This document shows, one piece after another, positions 27,556 through 37,079 of a stretch of 51,056 nt of DNA. The notes under the pieces are model-generated. The model made no database searches. It was not told the DNA's origin and worked only from the letters and a program-made list of their open reading frames with translations. Every line of letters starts with the position of its first letter. The stretch's first letter is position 1. This DNA is from Hydrotalea sp. GTDB lineage: Bacteria; Bacteroidota; Bacteroidia; Chitinophagales; Chitinophagaceae. The stretch lies in the NCBI GenBank assembly GCA_027364735.1, contig DAHXOT010000034.1, positions 1 to 51,056 of the forward strand. Reading direction: 5' to 3'. Made by a program: the position numbers and the translations under genes.

Positions 27556-28310
27556 AAATATTAGTAATAGAAATAAAAAAGGGAGGTTTGGGAGATCATC
27601 TATTCTATAGTCATATTCCCAGAATAGCCAAAGAAACAAATGCTTTTGATAAGGTATTCATTTCTAATTACTCAATATTCAGGAATGAAGATTATAAGGA
27701 TTTAATCTGGAAAACAAATCCATACATTGATGGTTTTTCTGGTGAGAGAGGTATATTTTTTTCGCCTAAAAATATTGGAACAAACGAAAATATATTAGAT
27801 GCAATTATGTTAGGATACGGCTTGGATGACAGTAAAAGAATGCATGATCCGGAAATATACTATAAACCACCAATTGAACTTAAATGGAAAAATGAAACCA
27901 TATATGACCCCAATTATATTTCTTATGCAGGAGATATTAAAAACAGCACTTTAATTAAAGCATGGCTGCAAAAGAATAATATCCTGATTAATTATCAAAT
28001 GGCACAATTAGGTAAAAAATATTTGCCAATAGACTGTGATAATTATATTTCAACAAAATCTCTTATTGAATTTTGCTCATTAATTGTTTCGTGTAAAAAG
28101 ATGTACTGTTTAACAACCGGAACTGCTACATTAGCGGCTGCGTTACAAGTACCTGTAACAGTACTATATGGAAATGGCCAATTACAACTATACCGCCACG
28201 CTAAACAACACCAATATATTAATGTTGGCAGTGATTATACCCTAAAGGATTATATAAAAAAAATATTAATCATTATTTTTAGTAAGTTCTTTAAACTAGG
28301 AACACGCTGA
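27552..28310 (+). CDS. GT9-like (heptosyltransferase-fold) protein
   Basis: The 252-residue protein begins MKILVIEIKKGGLGDHLFYSH, like the N-terminal domain of family 9 glycosyltransferases. It ends with a segment (YCLTTGTATLAAALQVPVTVLYG, about 192-214) that matches the nucleotide-binding GT9 motif 'tGxxHlAaal'. It is shorter than typical GT9 enzymes (about 320-350), and the conserved His of that motif is Ala/Thr here, so its catalytic status is uncertain. It overlaps the preceding GT2 by four bases (ATGA), so the pair is translationally coupled. It probably adds, or helps select, a sugar in the same repeat unit. Confidence 0.65.
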   Translation: MKILVIEIKKGGLGDHLFYSHIPRIAKETNAFDKVFISNYSIFRNEDYKDLIWKTNPYIDGFSGERGIFFSPKNIGTNENILDAIMLGYGLDDSKRMHDPEIYYKPPIELKWKNETIYDPNYISYAGDIKNSTLIKAWLQKNNILINYQMAQLGKKYLPIDCDNYISTKSLIEFCSLIVSCKKMYCLTTGTATLAAALQVPVTVLYGNGQLQLYRHAKQHQYINVGSDYTLKDYIKKILIIIFSKFFKLGTR

Positions 28311-28387
28311 GAAACAATTCCTTACCAATTTTTAAATAGAAAGTATTGAAATGAATTTTGTTTCTTTGATGATAGAATCAAAAACCA

Positions 28388-29782
28388 ATGTTGATGTTTT
28401 TATTCCCTATTATATATGTAATTCTTTTTTATTTGGCATTAAAAAAATTATTATCACATGATATTCAGGGAATTTTTCTATTTCTGTTATTTGGACTATC
28501 GATTTACACTATTTCACTATCGGTAACATTTTTATATGGCTATTCGCACATTGTTCCCTATATGCAATCTTTTAAAGAAATCATAATAATTGTCATATTA
28601 GGATATTCGATTTACTATTTCAACAAAAAAATACAACTACATACAATTGATTACTTGTTACTAACCTTTTTCTTTTATGCAATGCTGTATACACTTTTAC
28701 CACTTGGAACTCGTAGTTTTTTTGAAAAAATTTTAGCATTTAAAAGTATCGCATTTTTTTCAGTTACTTATTTTGCCGGAAGGTTTATAAATTTTCATAA
28801 AATAAATATCACTAAACAATTTTACTTTATTTGTACAATTTCAATAGCGGCAGCATTTGTTTTATTAATTGAAGTATTTACTTATACACATTTACAAACG
28901 CTTACAGGGTATGCCGATTATAATTGGTACTTTTTTAACAACAAGCCTGAAGGCGACTATGGACTTTCTTGGACTTTTCAAATTGAAAATGGAACAAAAA
29001 GATTTGCCAGTTTTTTTGCCAACCCTTTAGAGCATGCTGCAGCTACTTTACTTACATTAGCTGCTTTAGGAGCAATAATAACAGATCATAAAAATAACAT
29101 TCGTTTTTCTAAATTCACACTATTAACATTTGCCTGTACACTGTTTTCCATTTCTTTCGCCTTATCAAGAGCTTCCTTTGTAAGCTATTTTTTTATTATA
29201 TATATTTATTCTCTTCTTACAAAAAAGAAAATTATTAGTAAAATATTTCATTACAGTTTTTTAATTGGAATAATTGGATTGCTATTCATTAGCATTCAAA
29301 AAAACTTTTTCCTATTTATTATTGAAACCATACAATTCAGCAATGCTTCCAGCATAGGTCATGTTATTGAATGGCTGAACGGACTTGATGCTATTACTAC
29401 TCACCCGCTGGGCTTAGGACTTGGAGAGTCTGGTAGAGTTTCATCCTCCCTTGGGTCTAGCACTGGTGGAGAAAATCAATTTATCATTATTGGTGTTCAA
29501 CTGGGAATTATTGCTTTATTTATTTATATACTTGCTTATGTAGAAATTATTCGAACTGCATATCGTTCTACGCAATACGATAAAGGTAAAATAAGAAAGT
29601 TGGCTTTATTTGTTTTTTTAATAAAAGTGGGATTGATTATTCCATTGTTTACTTCCGAAACAGAATCTTATATCTACATAAGTTATGTAACTTGGTTTTT
29701 AACAGGTCTACTTATCAATATGGTTGTTCAAAAAAATACAAATCGTGTTTATGCCATTGAAAAAATTAGTTATAGGAGTTGA
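28388..29782 (+). CDS. O-antigen polymerase/ligase-like membrane protein (Wzy)
   Basis: The 464-residue membrane protein has about ten to twelve hydrophobic segments and a large loop around residues 170-220 and 310-370. The loop segment SFFANPLEHAAATLLTL and the GLGLGESGRVSS...GENQFIIIGVQLG stretch are typical of the O-antigen ligase/polymerase (Wzy/WaaL) superfamily. Beside a Wzx, it is most likely the polymerase that joins repeat units in the periplasm. Start codons ATG at 28388 and 28394 are both possible. It overlaps the next gene by 32 bases. Confidence 0.82.
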   Translation: MLMFLFPIIYVILFYLALKKLLSHDIQGIFLFLLFGLSIYTISLSVTFLYGYSHIVPYMQSFKEIIIIVILGYSIYYFNKKIQLHTIDYLLLTFFFYAMLYTLLPLGTRSFFEKILAFKSIAFFSVTYFAGRFINFHKINITKQFYFICTISIAAAFVLLIEVFTYTHLQTLTGYADYNWYFFNNKPEGDYGLSWTFQIENGTKRFASFFANPLEHAAATLLTLAALGAIITDHKNNIRFSKFTLLTFACTLFSISFALSRASFVSYFFIIYIYSLLTKKKIISKIFHYSFLIGIIGLLFISIQKNFFLFIIETIQFSNASSIGHVIEWLNGLDAITTHPLGLGLGESGRVSSSLGSSTGGENQFIIIGVQLGIIALFIYILAYVEIIRTAYRSTQYDKGKIRKLALFVFLIKVGLIIPLFTSETESYIYISYVTWFLTGLLINMVVQKNTNRVYAIEKISYRS

Positions 29783-30896
29783 TATAAGAGACTTGAGAAT
29801 TTCTAAAGCAGGAACAAGAACATCATTAGAAGAAATTTCAAATCAATTCCGTAAAATGACTTCAGAAAAATATCAATTTTATTTTTTTGATACAATGATA
29901 CCCGTTTATACCGGCACCAATAAAGTTGGAAAAATAATTGAACATATACGCTTTCAATTATGGAAACAAATTATACTTCCTTTAAAAGCATGGAGAACCC
30001 ACTGTAATATTATTTTTTGCAATGATTATTTTGTTCCCTACATCCATCTTGGATATACAACCATTCCAGTTTTTCATGATGCTTTTTTCTATGAATATCC
30101 AAAACAATACAATTCAATTTGGCTATATTTTTTCAAAAAAATAGCAGTTCCTGCAGCAAAAAAATCTCCATTCATAATTGCTCAATCAAAATATTCAAAA
30201 GAAAGAATTCATTACTTTACCAACATTGATTATGATAAAATAATTCCAGTTTATGTAGCACCAAAAACTCTGGAAAAAAGTATCAATAAAAGCACAACAT
30301 TTTTTAATGAAATTTTACGCACTAAAATTTATATTAACCACTACATTCTTCATGTAGGAACTTTAGAGAAAAGAAAAAACATACCTAACCTTATTAAGGC
30401 ATTTGCAATTTTTAAATCTGCAACTAATAATAATATACAATTAGTTTTAGCAGGACAGAAAAGCAGTAAAGAACTTTTAGATGATTATGGTACAATTATA
30501 GAAACAATTACCGAATGTAATCTTTCTAATGATGTAATTGTTACGGGATATATAACAAACAACGATTTAAGCATGCTGTATTCAAATGCATTAGCCTACA
30601 TTTTTCCCTCTGTTAATGAAGGTTTTGGAGTTCCGGTATTAGAAGCATTTCAATTTAACTTGCCAACACTTGTTTCCAACAATACCTGCTTACCTGAGAT
30701 TGGTGGAGATGCCGTAATTACATTTAATCCTTACGATATTGAAGATATTGCAGATAAACTTATTACTGTAATCAACAATAAAAATCTTCAAAAAGAAATG
30801 ATTACAAAAGGGCTTAAAAGATTGGAAGAATTTTCATGGGAAAAAACAGCTAACCAGCTACTTACTATATTTGAAGAAGCTATAGAAAAGAAGTAA
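29751..30896 (+). CDS. family 4 glycosyltransferase
   Basis: The 381-residue GT-B enzyme starts at the ATG at 29751 (MPLKKLVIGVDIRDL); the longer frame would only extend into the polymerase gene. The C-terminal domain is classical: HVGTLEKRKNIPNLIKAF (about 201-218), VTGYITNNDLSMLYSNA (about 264-280) and the nucleotide-sugar motif EGFGVPVLEAF (290-300). The N-terminal pattern resembles WbaZ/RfaB-type mannosyltransferases. It would transfer one sugar onto the lipid-linked intermediate. Its start lies inside the end of the polymerase gene, so it is read as part of the same operon. Confidence 0.9.
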   Translation: MPLKKLVIGVDIRDLRISKAGTRTSLEEISNQFRKMTSEKYQFYFFDTMIPVYTGTNKVGKIIEHIRFQLWKQIILPLKAWRTHCNIIFCNDYFVPYIHLGYTTIPVFHDAFFYEYPKQYNSIWLYFFKKIAVPAAKKSPFIIAQSKYSKERIHYFTNIDYDKIIPVYVAPKTLEKSINKSTTFFNEILRTKIYINHYILHVGTLEKRKNIPNLIKAFAIFKSATNNNIQLVLAGQKSSKELLDDYGTIIETITECNLSNDVIVTGYITNNDLSMLYSNALAYIFPSVNEGFGVPVLEAFQFNLPTLVSNNTCLPEIGGDAVITFNPYDIEDIADKLITVINNKNLQKEMITKGLKRLEEFSWEKTANQLLTIFEEAIEKK

Positions 30897-30974
30897 CTGA
30901 AAAATACATTATTTTAACCTAAGGTTAGTTTATTTTTAGTTTTCCAATCACACCTCTTGTAAAAAATATTTGGA

Positions 30975-30982
30975 TATTTTTG
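30975..30982 (+). promoter_or_regulatory. candidate internal promoter before the acetyltransferase gene
   Basis: TATTTTTG matches TAnnTTTG and ends 13 bases before the ATG at 30996, in the 99-base gap after the GT4 gene. A TTG lies at 30957-30959, only 15 bases upstream, shorter than the usual spacing. Confidence 0.35.
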
Positions 30983-30995
30983 TTACTACCATAAA

Positions 30996-31691
30996 ATGAA
31001 AATTAAATTGTCAAATTCATCAAAAAAACGCCTTGAGAGATTTAATGAAAATTGGAACGCACTTGATATACTAACTACTTATATAAGATTAAGCATTTTT
31101 TTTATCAGGGGTTGTTATCAAAGATTGTACTTTAAAAAATCTAAAGGACTGGTATTAATTGGCAAACAGGTATCTATTCGCTATGCCCATAATTTAGAGG
31201 TTGGAAAAGATTTTATAATTGAAGATTATGCAGAAATTAATTGTTTATCAAAACAGAAAATTAAAATTGGCAATCGTGTAACTATTGGTAAATATGCCAT
31301 TATTCGGCCAAGTAATTTATATGGAGGAGAAATTGGTGAAGGATTAAAAATAGGAAACAACTCTAATATTGGTCCATACTCGTATATCGGGTGCTCAGGC
31401 TTTATTGAAATTGGAAATAACGTACTTATCTCGCCCCGAGTAAGCATTTACGCAGAAAATCATGTTTTTATACACACAAATCATCCTATTAAAGAACAAG
31501 GGGTTACTAAGCAATTTGTAAAAATTGAAGACGATTGCTGGATTGCTTCTAATAGTATTATTTTAGCCGGCGTAACCATTGGCAAAGGCTCAGTTATAGC
31601 TGCAGGTAGTGTTGTTACAAAAGATATTCCACCATTTAGTGTAGTTGCAGGAGTTCCTGCAAAGGTTATTAAATCAAGAAATGCATTATAA
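30996..31691 (+). CDS. hexapeptide-repeat O-acetyltransferase
   Basis: Left-handed beta-helix acyltransferase of 231 residues. Hexapeptide repeats run from about residue 50 to the end (VGKDFIIEDYAEINC, IGNRVTIGKYAIIRP, IGNNSNIGPYSYIGC, IGNNVLISPRVSIYA). NHVFIHTNHPIKEQG contains the His residues expected near the active site, and the end is VIAAGSVVTKDIPPFSVVAGVPAKVIKSR, the standard WcaF/NodL-type tail. It would acetylate a sugar of the repeat unit. The stop overlaps the next start by one base (TAATG). A promoter-like box lies just upstream, so it may also start a separate transcript. Confidence 0.88.
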   Translation: MKIKLSNSSKKRLERFNENWNALDILTTYIRLSIFFIRGCYQRLYFKKSKGLVLIGKQVSIRYAHNLEVGKDFIIEDYAEINCLSKQKIKIGNRVTIGKYAIIRPSNLYGGEIGEGLKIGNNSNIGPYSYIGCSGFIEIGNNVLISPRVSIYAENHVFIHTNHPIKEQGVTKQFVKIEDDCWIASNSIILAGVTIGKGSVIAAGSVVTKDIPPFSVVAGVPAKVIKSRNAL

Positions 31692-32818
31692 TGAATGTGC
31701 TGTTTTTACATAGCTCTTCTGATTTATATGGAGCCAGTAAGATTCTTCTTACCATAGTAAGAATACTTAAAAAGAATGGGCACACGCCTATTGTTGTTTT
31801 ATCAGAGGAAGGTCCACTTTCAGAACAACTTACTACAGAAGGGATAGAAGTTATTTTTATTAGATTAGGCATTATCAGAAGAAAATATTTTTCAGCTAAA
31901 GGAATAGCCAATCGATTCATAATAGGTTATAAAGCAGTTCACTCATTACTAAAAATTGCAAAAGAGAAAAAGGTAGATATTATTTATTCTAATACACTTG
32001 GTGTAATTACCGGCATTTTTGCAGCCAAAAAACTTCATTTAAGGCATATCTGGCATGTTCACGAGATTATCGAAAATCCCTCCATATTCTCATGGCTACT
32101 TAGTAAATTATTACTAAAAAGTAATCAAATAATTGTGGTATCAAATGCAGTACAACAATACTGGTCTAAATTTATTCCTGCTCAAAAACTTCAACTTATT
32201 TATAATGGAATTGATTATTCACCCTTTTTATCTCCATCCTCAAAATTAAGAACAGAGCTTAATCTTCCTAATAATCAACTAATAGTAGGAATGATAGGAA
32301 GAGTTCATTTTTGGAAAGGCCAAGATTATTTTTTAAGAATAGCCGGACAACTAACTAAAACCTACCCTAATATAGTTTTTGTAATGATAGGCGATGCCTT
32401 TAAAGGATATGAATTTTTATATAAAAAAATAGAAACAATAATACAACAAGAAGCTATTGAACATAAAGTATTTAATTTAGGCTACCGAAACGATGTACAT
32501 GAATTAATACAAAATATTGATATCTTAATTGTTCCTTCTATTCATCAAGACCCCTTCCCCACAGTTATCTTAGAAGCTATGGCAGCAGAAAAATTAGTTA
32601 TTGCTACTAATATAGGCGGTGCTAAAGAAATGATTATTCCTGATGAAACGGGTATATTAATTCCGCCTGATGATGTAAATGAATCTTGCAAAAAAATATT
32701 ACCACTACTTAGCAACGATAACAAAAGATTAATTCTTGGAAAGTTGGCAAAAGAATATGTTTTAAAAAACTTTTCTTTACTTGCATTTGAAGAAAAGATA
32801 ATTAAACTATTTTCATGA
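31691..32818 (+). CDS. family 4 glycosyltransferase
   Basis: The 375-residue GT-B enzyme begins MNVLFLHSSSDLYGASKILL, the N-terminal loop style of GT4 polysaccharide transferases. The second domain carries VGMIGRVHFWKGQDYFLRIAG (about 199-219), NLGYRNDVHELIQNIDILIVPS and DPFPTVILEAMA with the catalytic-domain Glu. It overlaps the preceding acetyltransferase by one base and the following DUF1972-type gene by four (ATGA), so all three are translationally coupled. Specificity is unknown. Confidence 0.9.
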   Translation: MNVLFLHSSSDLYGASKILLTIVRILKKNGHTPIVVLSEEGPLSEQLTTEGIEVIFIRLGIIRRKYFSAKGIANRFIIGYKAVHSLLKIAKEKKVDIIYSNTLGVITGIFAAKKLHLRHIWHVHEIIENPSIFSWLLSKLLLKSNQIIVVSNAVQQYWSKFIPAQKLQLIYNGIDYSPFLSPSSKLRTELNLPNNQLIVGMIGRVHFWKGQDYFLRIAGQLTKTYPNIVFVMIGDAFKGYEFLYKKIETIIQQEAIEHKVFNLGYRNDVHELIQNIDILIVPSIHQDPFPTVILEAMAAEKLVIATNIGGAKEMIIPDETGILIPPDDVNESCKKILPLLSNDNKRLILGKLAKEYVLKNFSLLAFEEKIIKLFS

Positions 32819-33924
32819 GAATTGCAATAATTGGTTCAAGAGGCTATCCTTATGTTTACAGCGGTTACGAAACTTTTGTAAAAGAATTTTCTGAACGATT
32901 AGTTCAAAAAAATGTATCGGTAACGGTATACTGCCATAAAAATTTATTTACTAATTATCCTGAAAATATCAATGGTGTAGACTTAGTATATATCCCTACA
33001 ATAGAAACCAAAAGTTTAAGTCAGCTAATTCATTCATTTTTTAGCATGTTACATGCATGTGTACATACAACAGATATTATATTAGTTGTAAATGCTGCTA
33101 ATGGCCCTTTAGGGATTTTAAGTAAAATTTTTAGAAAAAAAACACTCATAAATGTTGATGGGATGGAATGGCTGCGTCCAAAATGGAAAGGTTTAGGAGC
33201 TGCATATTTTAAGATTGCAGCCTATTGGGCAACTAAACTATATGATATTATTATTACCGATTCGGAAGTTATGCAGCAGGTTTATCGAGATACATTTAAT
33301 AAAGAATCCACCATGATTGCTTATGGTGCTAACTTGCAATATTCAACAAATAGCAGTATACTTAACCAGTTTAACCTTATTCCAAACGATTATTATTTAA
33401 TTGTAGGTAGATTAATTCCCGATAATAATGCCGACAGCATTGTTGCAGGTTACCTTCAAAGTAACAGTAATAAAAAATTAGTAGTTGTAGGCGATGTACC
33501 TTATAAAGATACTTACGCAGATAACTTAAAAATGAAAGCAGGTAAAAAAATGATATTTACAGGCTATATAAAAGATGATGTTGTATTATCGGAGCTATAT
33601 CTTAATTGCTTTGCATATATACATGGACATGAATTTGGAGGCACTAATCCAACACTTTTAAAAGCCATGGCTTGCGGATGTGGTATTTTTGCATTAGATA
33701 CAGCGTTTAACAGAGAAATGCTCTCTAATGGCGTGTACGGCTATTTTTTTAAGAAAGAAGCCAAATCCATTTCAGCACTTATAGTTGAATGCGAAGCATT
33801 TCCCGAAAAAATAAGCCTTTTAAAATATCAATCCAGAAAAGGAATTACGGCAAAGTACAACTGGGAAAATATAACAACAAACTATTTTTTATTGATGCAA
33901 GACCTATTATTAAAAAAGAAATAA
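32815..33924 (+). CDS. DUF1972-type glycosyltransferase
   Basis: The 369-residue enzyme has an N-terminus, IAIIGSRGYPYVYSGYETFVKEF (about 3-25), that is the DUF1972 signature of GT4 enzymes often labelled rhamnosyl- or capsular glycosyltransferases. The C-terminal donor domain shows YLIVGRLIPDNNADSIVAGY and HEFGGTNPTLLKAMACGCGI, where the usual EGFGLP glutamate is replaced by the HEFGGTNP form typical of this subfamily. In many loci this type acts early, on the first lipid-linked sugar, which fits its place directly before the initiating transferase (14-base gap). Confidence 0.88.
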   Translation: MRIAIIGSRGYPYVYSGYETFVKEFSERLVQKNVSVTVYCHKNLFTNYPENINGVDLVYIPTIETKSLSQLIHSFFSMLHACVHTTDIILVVNAANGPLGILSKIFRKKTLINVDGMEWLRPKWKGLGAAYFKIAAYWATKLYDIIITDSEVMQQVYRDTFNKESTMIAYGANLQYSTNSSILNQFNLIPNDYYLIVGRLIPDNNADSIVAGYLQSNSNKKLVVVGDVPYKDTYADNLKMKAGKKMIFTGYIKDDVVLSELYLNCFAYIHGHEFGGTNPTLLKAMACGCGIFALDTAFNREMLSNGVYGYFFKKEAKSISALIVECEAFPEKISLLKYQSRKGITAKYNWENITTNYFLLMQDLLLKKK

Positions 33925-33938
33925 GGATATTTGCCAAT

Positions 33939-35342
33939 ATGGCTAAATCATATAACAAATATACTATCATTCGTTATCTGATTGATGCACCGATAATTTT
34001 TGCATCTTATTTTATTGCTATACATTTTTTTCCAGACAATACCATAAACATTGCTCCTTTACACCATGCAGCCTTTCTTATAATAGCATCAAGTATTTGG
34101 TATATCGTAACTACATTCTCAAAACTCTATGGAGATAGAAGATCTAATAAATTCTCAGAAGAAATTATATTTATTGTTTACACACTTATTTTATTTACTA
34201 TTCTTTTAAGTTCTATTGCCTTTTTTTTACATAATTTTTTTAAATTCAGTAATGAGTTTTTTTTATCATTTTTATTGCTGTTATTCACCTTAAGTACTCT
34301 TACTAAATATATCATCCGAAAATTGATGCATTCAGCTATCTATCAAGGAAAATTATACGACAGTATTTTAATTGTAGGCGCAACTCCGGCAGCAATTGAT
34401 ATGTATGAAACCATTAATAAATATAACTATTACGGTTATAAATGTGTAGGCTTCTTAGATAATGAAACCACCAAATTGAATGGCTGCCCTTACAAAGGCA
34501 AAGTGCATCTCCTTAACGAAGTTTTGCAACACCAACAAGTTGATGAAGTGGTAATAGCTTTACCCAATTCACAAACTAATAAAATTCAACAGTGCATTGA
34601 AATATGCGATTACCATTCCACCAAAGTTAGAATATTACCCGATTTTTATCAGTACACTTCTTCTGCAATACAAATTAATAATATAGGCATTGTTCCTGTA
34701 ATTAATTTTCGATCGCTTCCTTTGGATAAAATAGAAAATCAAATTTTAAAAAGAAGCTTTGATATTATTTTTTCTGTTTTAGTTTTTATAGTATTAGGGT
34801 TTTGGTTATTACCCATAATTGCTTTAATTATTAAACTAACTTCTCGTGGACCAGTATTCTTTAAACAGGAAAGATGGGGATTAAATAACGAAAGAATTAT
34901 TTGTTATAAATTTAGAAGCATGATTGCCGATAGCAAAGATATTGATGAGAAAGGTTTCTATCACCAAGCAAAAAAAGATGATGAGCGAGTTACCGGTTTT
35001 GGTAAATTTTTAAGAAAAACAAATATGGACGAACTTCCTCAATTTTGGAATGTACTTGTTGGCAACATGTCTGTAGTAGGCCCCAGACCTCATCCAACAC
35101 CGCTCAATATTCAATCAATGCACACTATTGACAATTATATGTTGCGGCATATTATTTTACCCGGAATTACCGGATGGGCACAAGTAAATGGTTGCCGCGG
35201 CGAAACTCGAATACCAGGTTCCATGCAAAAAAGAGTTAATTTCGATTTATATTATATTCATAGATGGACTTTCTGGCTCGATTGCCAGATTATATTACAA
35301 ACCATTATTAACATTATCAGAGGCGACCAAAATGCATATTAA
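33939..35342 (+). CDS. polyprenyl glycosylphosphotransferase (WcaJ-like)
   Basis: Starts repeat-unit synthesis by moving a hexose-1-phosphate onto undecaprenyl phosphate. The 467-residue protein (ATG at 33939, preferred to the longer frame that overlaps the previous gene) has an N-terminal region of four or five membrane helices. A Rossmann-like CoA-binding domain (about 140-235, DSILIVGATPAA) follows, and then the catalytic domain: KRSFDIIFS (271 on), KxRSM (324-328), DELPQFWNVL (364-373), GPRPHP (381-386) and the GWAQVNGCRGET segment. This is the full WcaJ/WbaP architecture. Glucose-1-phosphate transfer is likely but not certain. The last codons overlap the next gene by 11 bases. Confidence 0.93.
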   Translation: MAKSYNKYTIIRYLIDAPIIFASYFIAIHFFPDNTINIAPLHHAAFLIIASSIWYIVTTFSKLYGDRRSNKFSEEIIFIVYTLILFTILLSSIAFFLHNFFKFSNEFFLSFLLLLFTLSTLTKYIIRKLMHSAIYQGKLYDSILIVGATPAAIDMYETINKYNYYGYKCVGFLDNETTKLNGCPYKGKVHLLNEVLQHQQVDEVVIALPNSQTNKIQQCIEICDYHSTKVRILPDFYQYTSSAIQINNIGIVPVINFRSLPLDKIENQILKRSFDIIFSVLVFIVLGFWLLPIIALIIKLTSRGPVFFKQERWGLNNERIICYKFRSMIADSKDIDEKGFYHQAKKDDERVTGFGKFLRKTNMDELPQFWNVLVGNMSVVGPRPHPTPLNIQSMHTIDNYMLRHIILPGITGWAQVNGCRGETRIPGSMQKRVNFDLYYIHRWTFWLDCQIILQTIINIIRGDQNAY

Positions 35343-36996
35343 TTTTCTAAGAAAAAAGAATTTATTGACACTATTTTCTTTTTTCCTGATAAATACTATT
35401 AGCTCCCAGATAGTTTGGGAAAATCAACACAACGAAATATATCAATATCTTTCGCGGATGGCTCAAAAAGGCGTAATTAACTATTACGATGTTATAAAAC
35501 CAATTAGCAGAGATTATATTCAACAGAAATTAGATGAATTATATTCTATAAAAGACCAACTCTCTCCTATTGAAAAAAAAGAACTTTTATTCTATCGTCA
35601 AGAATATAATACTCATTTTTTTACTAATAAGTACGATTCTTCAGTTACTCACTTTTTTAGAGCCGATGATTCTAAAAGGTGGCGTTCATTTTATGCCAAA
35701 AGCCATAATTTTTATATTACAGCCGATCCGGTAATAGAAGGAACCATGAATGAGAACAATATTAAAAGCTATCTGCATAGAGCCATCGGTTTATCGGTAT
35801 GGGGAAAGATAGGTTCACATATAGGCTTTCAATTTGCTGCCAAAGATGTTACCGAAAATAGAGATGGAAGTGGAATAGATAGTATTGCATTTAAAACTCC
35901 TGAAACCGGATTTGTTATTTTGAACGATTCAGCCAATCATCGAAACCTAAATTATAGTCAATTTAAAGCATCTATTGCTTATAGTTGGAAAAATGGGTCC
36001 ATAAGCATAGGGCAAAATTCCTTATTATGGGGATATGGTGAAAATGGTTTAATTGTACTATCCGATAAAGCACCCATTTATTCTTATTTGCGATTCGATT
36101 ATCATCCACTTCCTTGGCTTCGATTCAATTATACACATGCATGGCTCAATTCTAATATCATTGATTCTTCTCAAACTTATGGATATGGCAATAACGTTTA
36201 TGGCGGTAAAAGAATAATTTACGTTCCTAAATACATGGCAAGCCATACTATTACCATCACTCCCAAAAAAGGGTTAGATTTTAGCATAGGAGAATCTATT
36301 ATTTATACCGATAGATTAAATATTGGATACCTAATTCCATTTATGTTTTTTAAAGTATTCGATGATAATACCAGTAATAACCGCATTTTAGCAGGAAGTA
36401 ATGGACAATTTTTTTTTCAAGCAAGTGCCAGAAACCTCATTAAAAAGATGCATTTGTACGGAACGCTATTTATTGATGAAATAAGAATATCAAAAATATT
36501 TAATAGAGACAGTAGCAGAAATCAAATTGGTTTTACTATTGGTGCTTCTATTACAGATGCTTTTGTTCCTTACCTAACACTTATTGGCGAATATACTCGG
36601 GTAAATCCTTTTGTGTATAATAATTTAAACCCTGCACAAACTTTTACCAATTATGGCTTTAATATGGGTGATTGGATGGGCAATAATTTCGATAGACTAA
36701 TTTTAGCAGCCAGATATACTCCTTTTCCCAGAGTAAAATGCTATGCCCGATTTCAATATAGCAGGAAAGGGGCTACCGGCTCGGTTGCACAACAATATTT
36801 ACAACAACCACAACCGGCTTTTTTGTTTGGTTTACAAAATACACAAACAGAATGGTACGGTAATATATCTTACGAATGGAAAAATAATATTTACATTATT
36901 GCATCTGCCAGTAATTTATTACTATCTAATAAAGTAAACTTATTAAATACACACTATACTAATTTTAGTTTGGGATTCAATTACACACTCGAATAA
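35332..36996 (+). CDS. Wzi-like outer-membrane capsule assembly protein
   Basis: The 554-residue secreted protein has a signal peptide (about 1-24, ending TISSQ). The N-terminal segment, IYQYLSRMAQKGVINYYDVIKPISRDYIQQKLDEL, is an alpha-helical stretch like that of Bacteroidota Wzi-type proteins. A long run of alternating strands follows (SISIGQNSLLWGYGENGLIVLSDKAPIYSYLRFDYHPLPWLRFNYTHAWL, about 222-270), ending in a strand NFSLGFNYTLE. It is expected to form an outer-membrane barrel that helps anchor or organise the exported polysaccharide. The start overlaps the preceding transferase by 11 bases. Confidence 0.72.
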   Translation: MHINFLRKKNLLTLFSFFLINTISSQIVWENQHNEIYQYLSRMAQKGVINYYDVIKPISRDYIQQKLDELYSIKDQLSPIEKKELLFYRQEYNTHFFTNKYDSSVTHFFRADDSKRWRSFYAKSHNFYITADPVIEGTMNENNIKSYLHRAIGLSVWGKIGSHIGFQFAAKDVTENRDGSGIDSIAFKTPETGFVILNDSANHRNLNYSQFKASIAYSWKNGSISIGQNSLLWGYGENGLIVLSDKAPIYSYLRFDYHPLPWLRFNYTHAWLNSNIIDSSQTYGYGNNVYGGKRIIYVPKYMASHTITITPKKGLDFSIGESIIYTDRLNIGYLIPFMFFKVFDDNTSNNRILAGSNGQFFFQASARNLIKKMHLYGTLFIDEIRISKIFNRDSSRNQIGFTIGASITDAFVPYLTLIGEYTRVNPFVYNNLNPAQTFTNYGFNMGDWMGNNFDRLILAARYTPFPRVKCYARFQYSRKGATGSVAQQYLQQPQPAFLFGLQNTQTEWYGNISYEWKNNIYIIASASNLLLSNKVNLLNTHYTNFSLGFNYTLE

Positions 36997-37040
36997 ATTA
37001 AAAAAATTACTACAGTACAAAATAGTATACAAGTAACTTA

Positions 37041-37074
37041 TTTGTATTTTTATTTAATAATAATTGGATATTTG
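37041..37074 (+). promoter_or_regulatory. candidate promoter of the SLBB exporter gene
   Basis: TTTG (37041-37044), 22 bases, GATATTTG (37067-37074, one mismatch from TAnnTTTG), then five bases to the ATG at 37080. It may give a leaderless transcript, as inferred for dut and the gene at 24468. Confidence 0.5.
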
Positions 37075-37079
37075 TGTAT

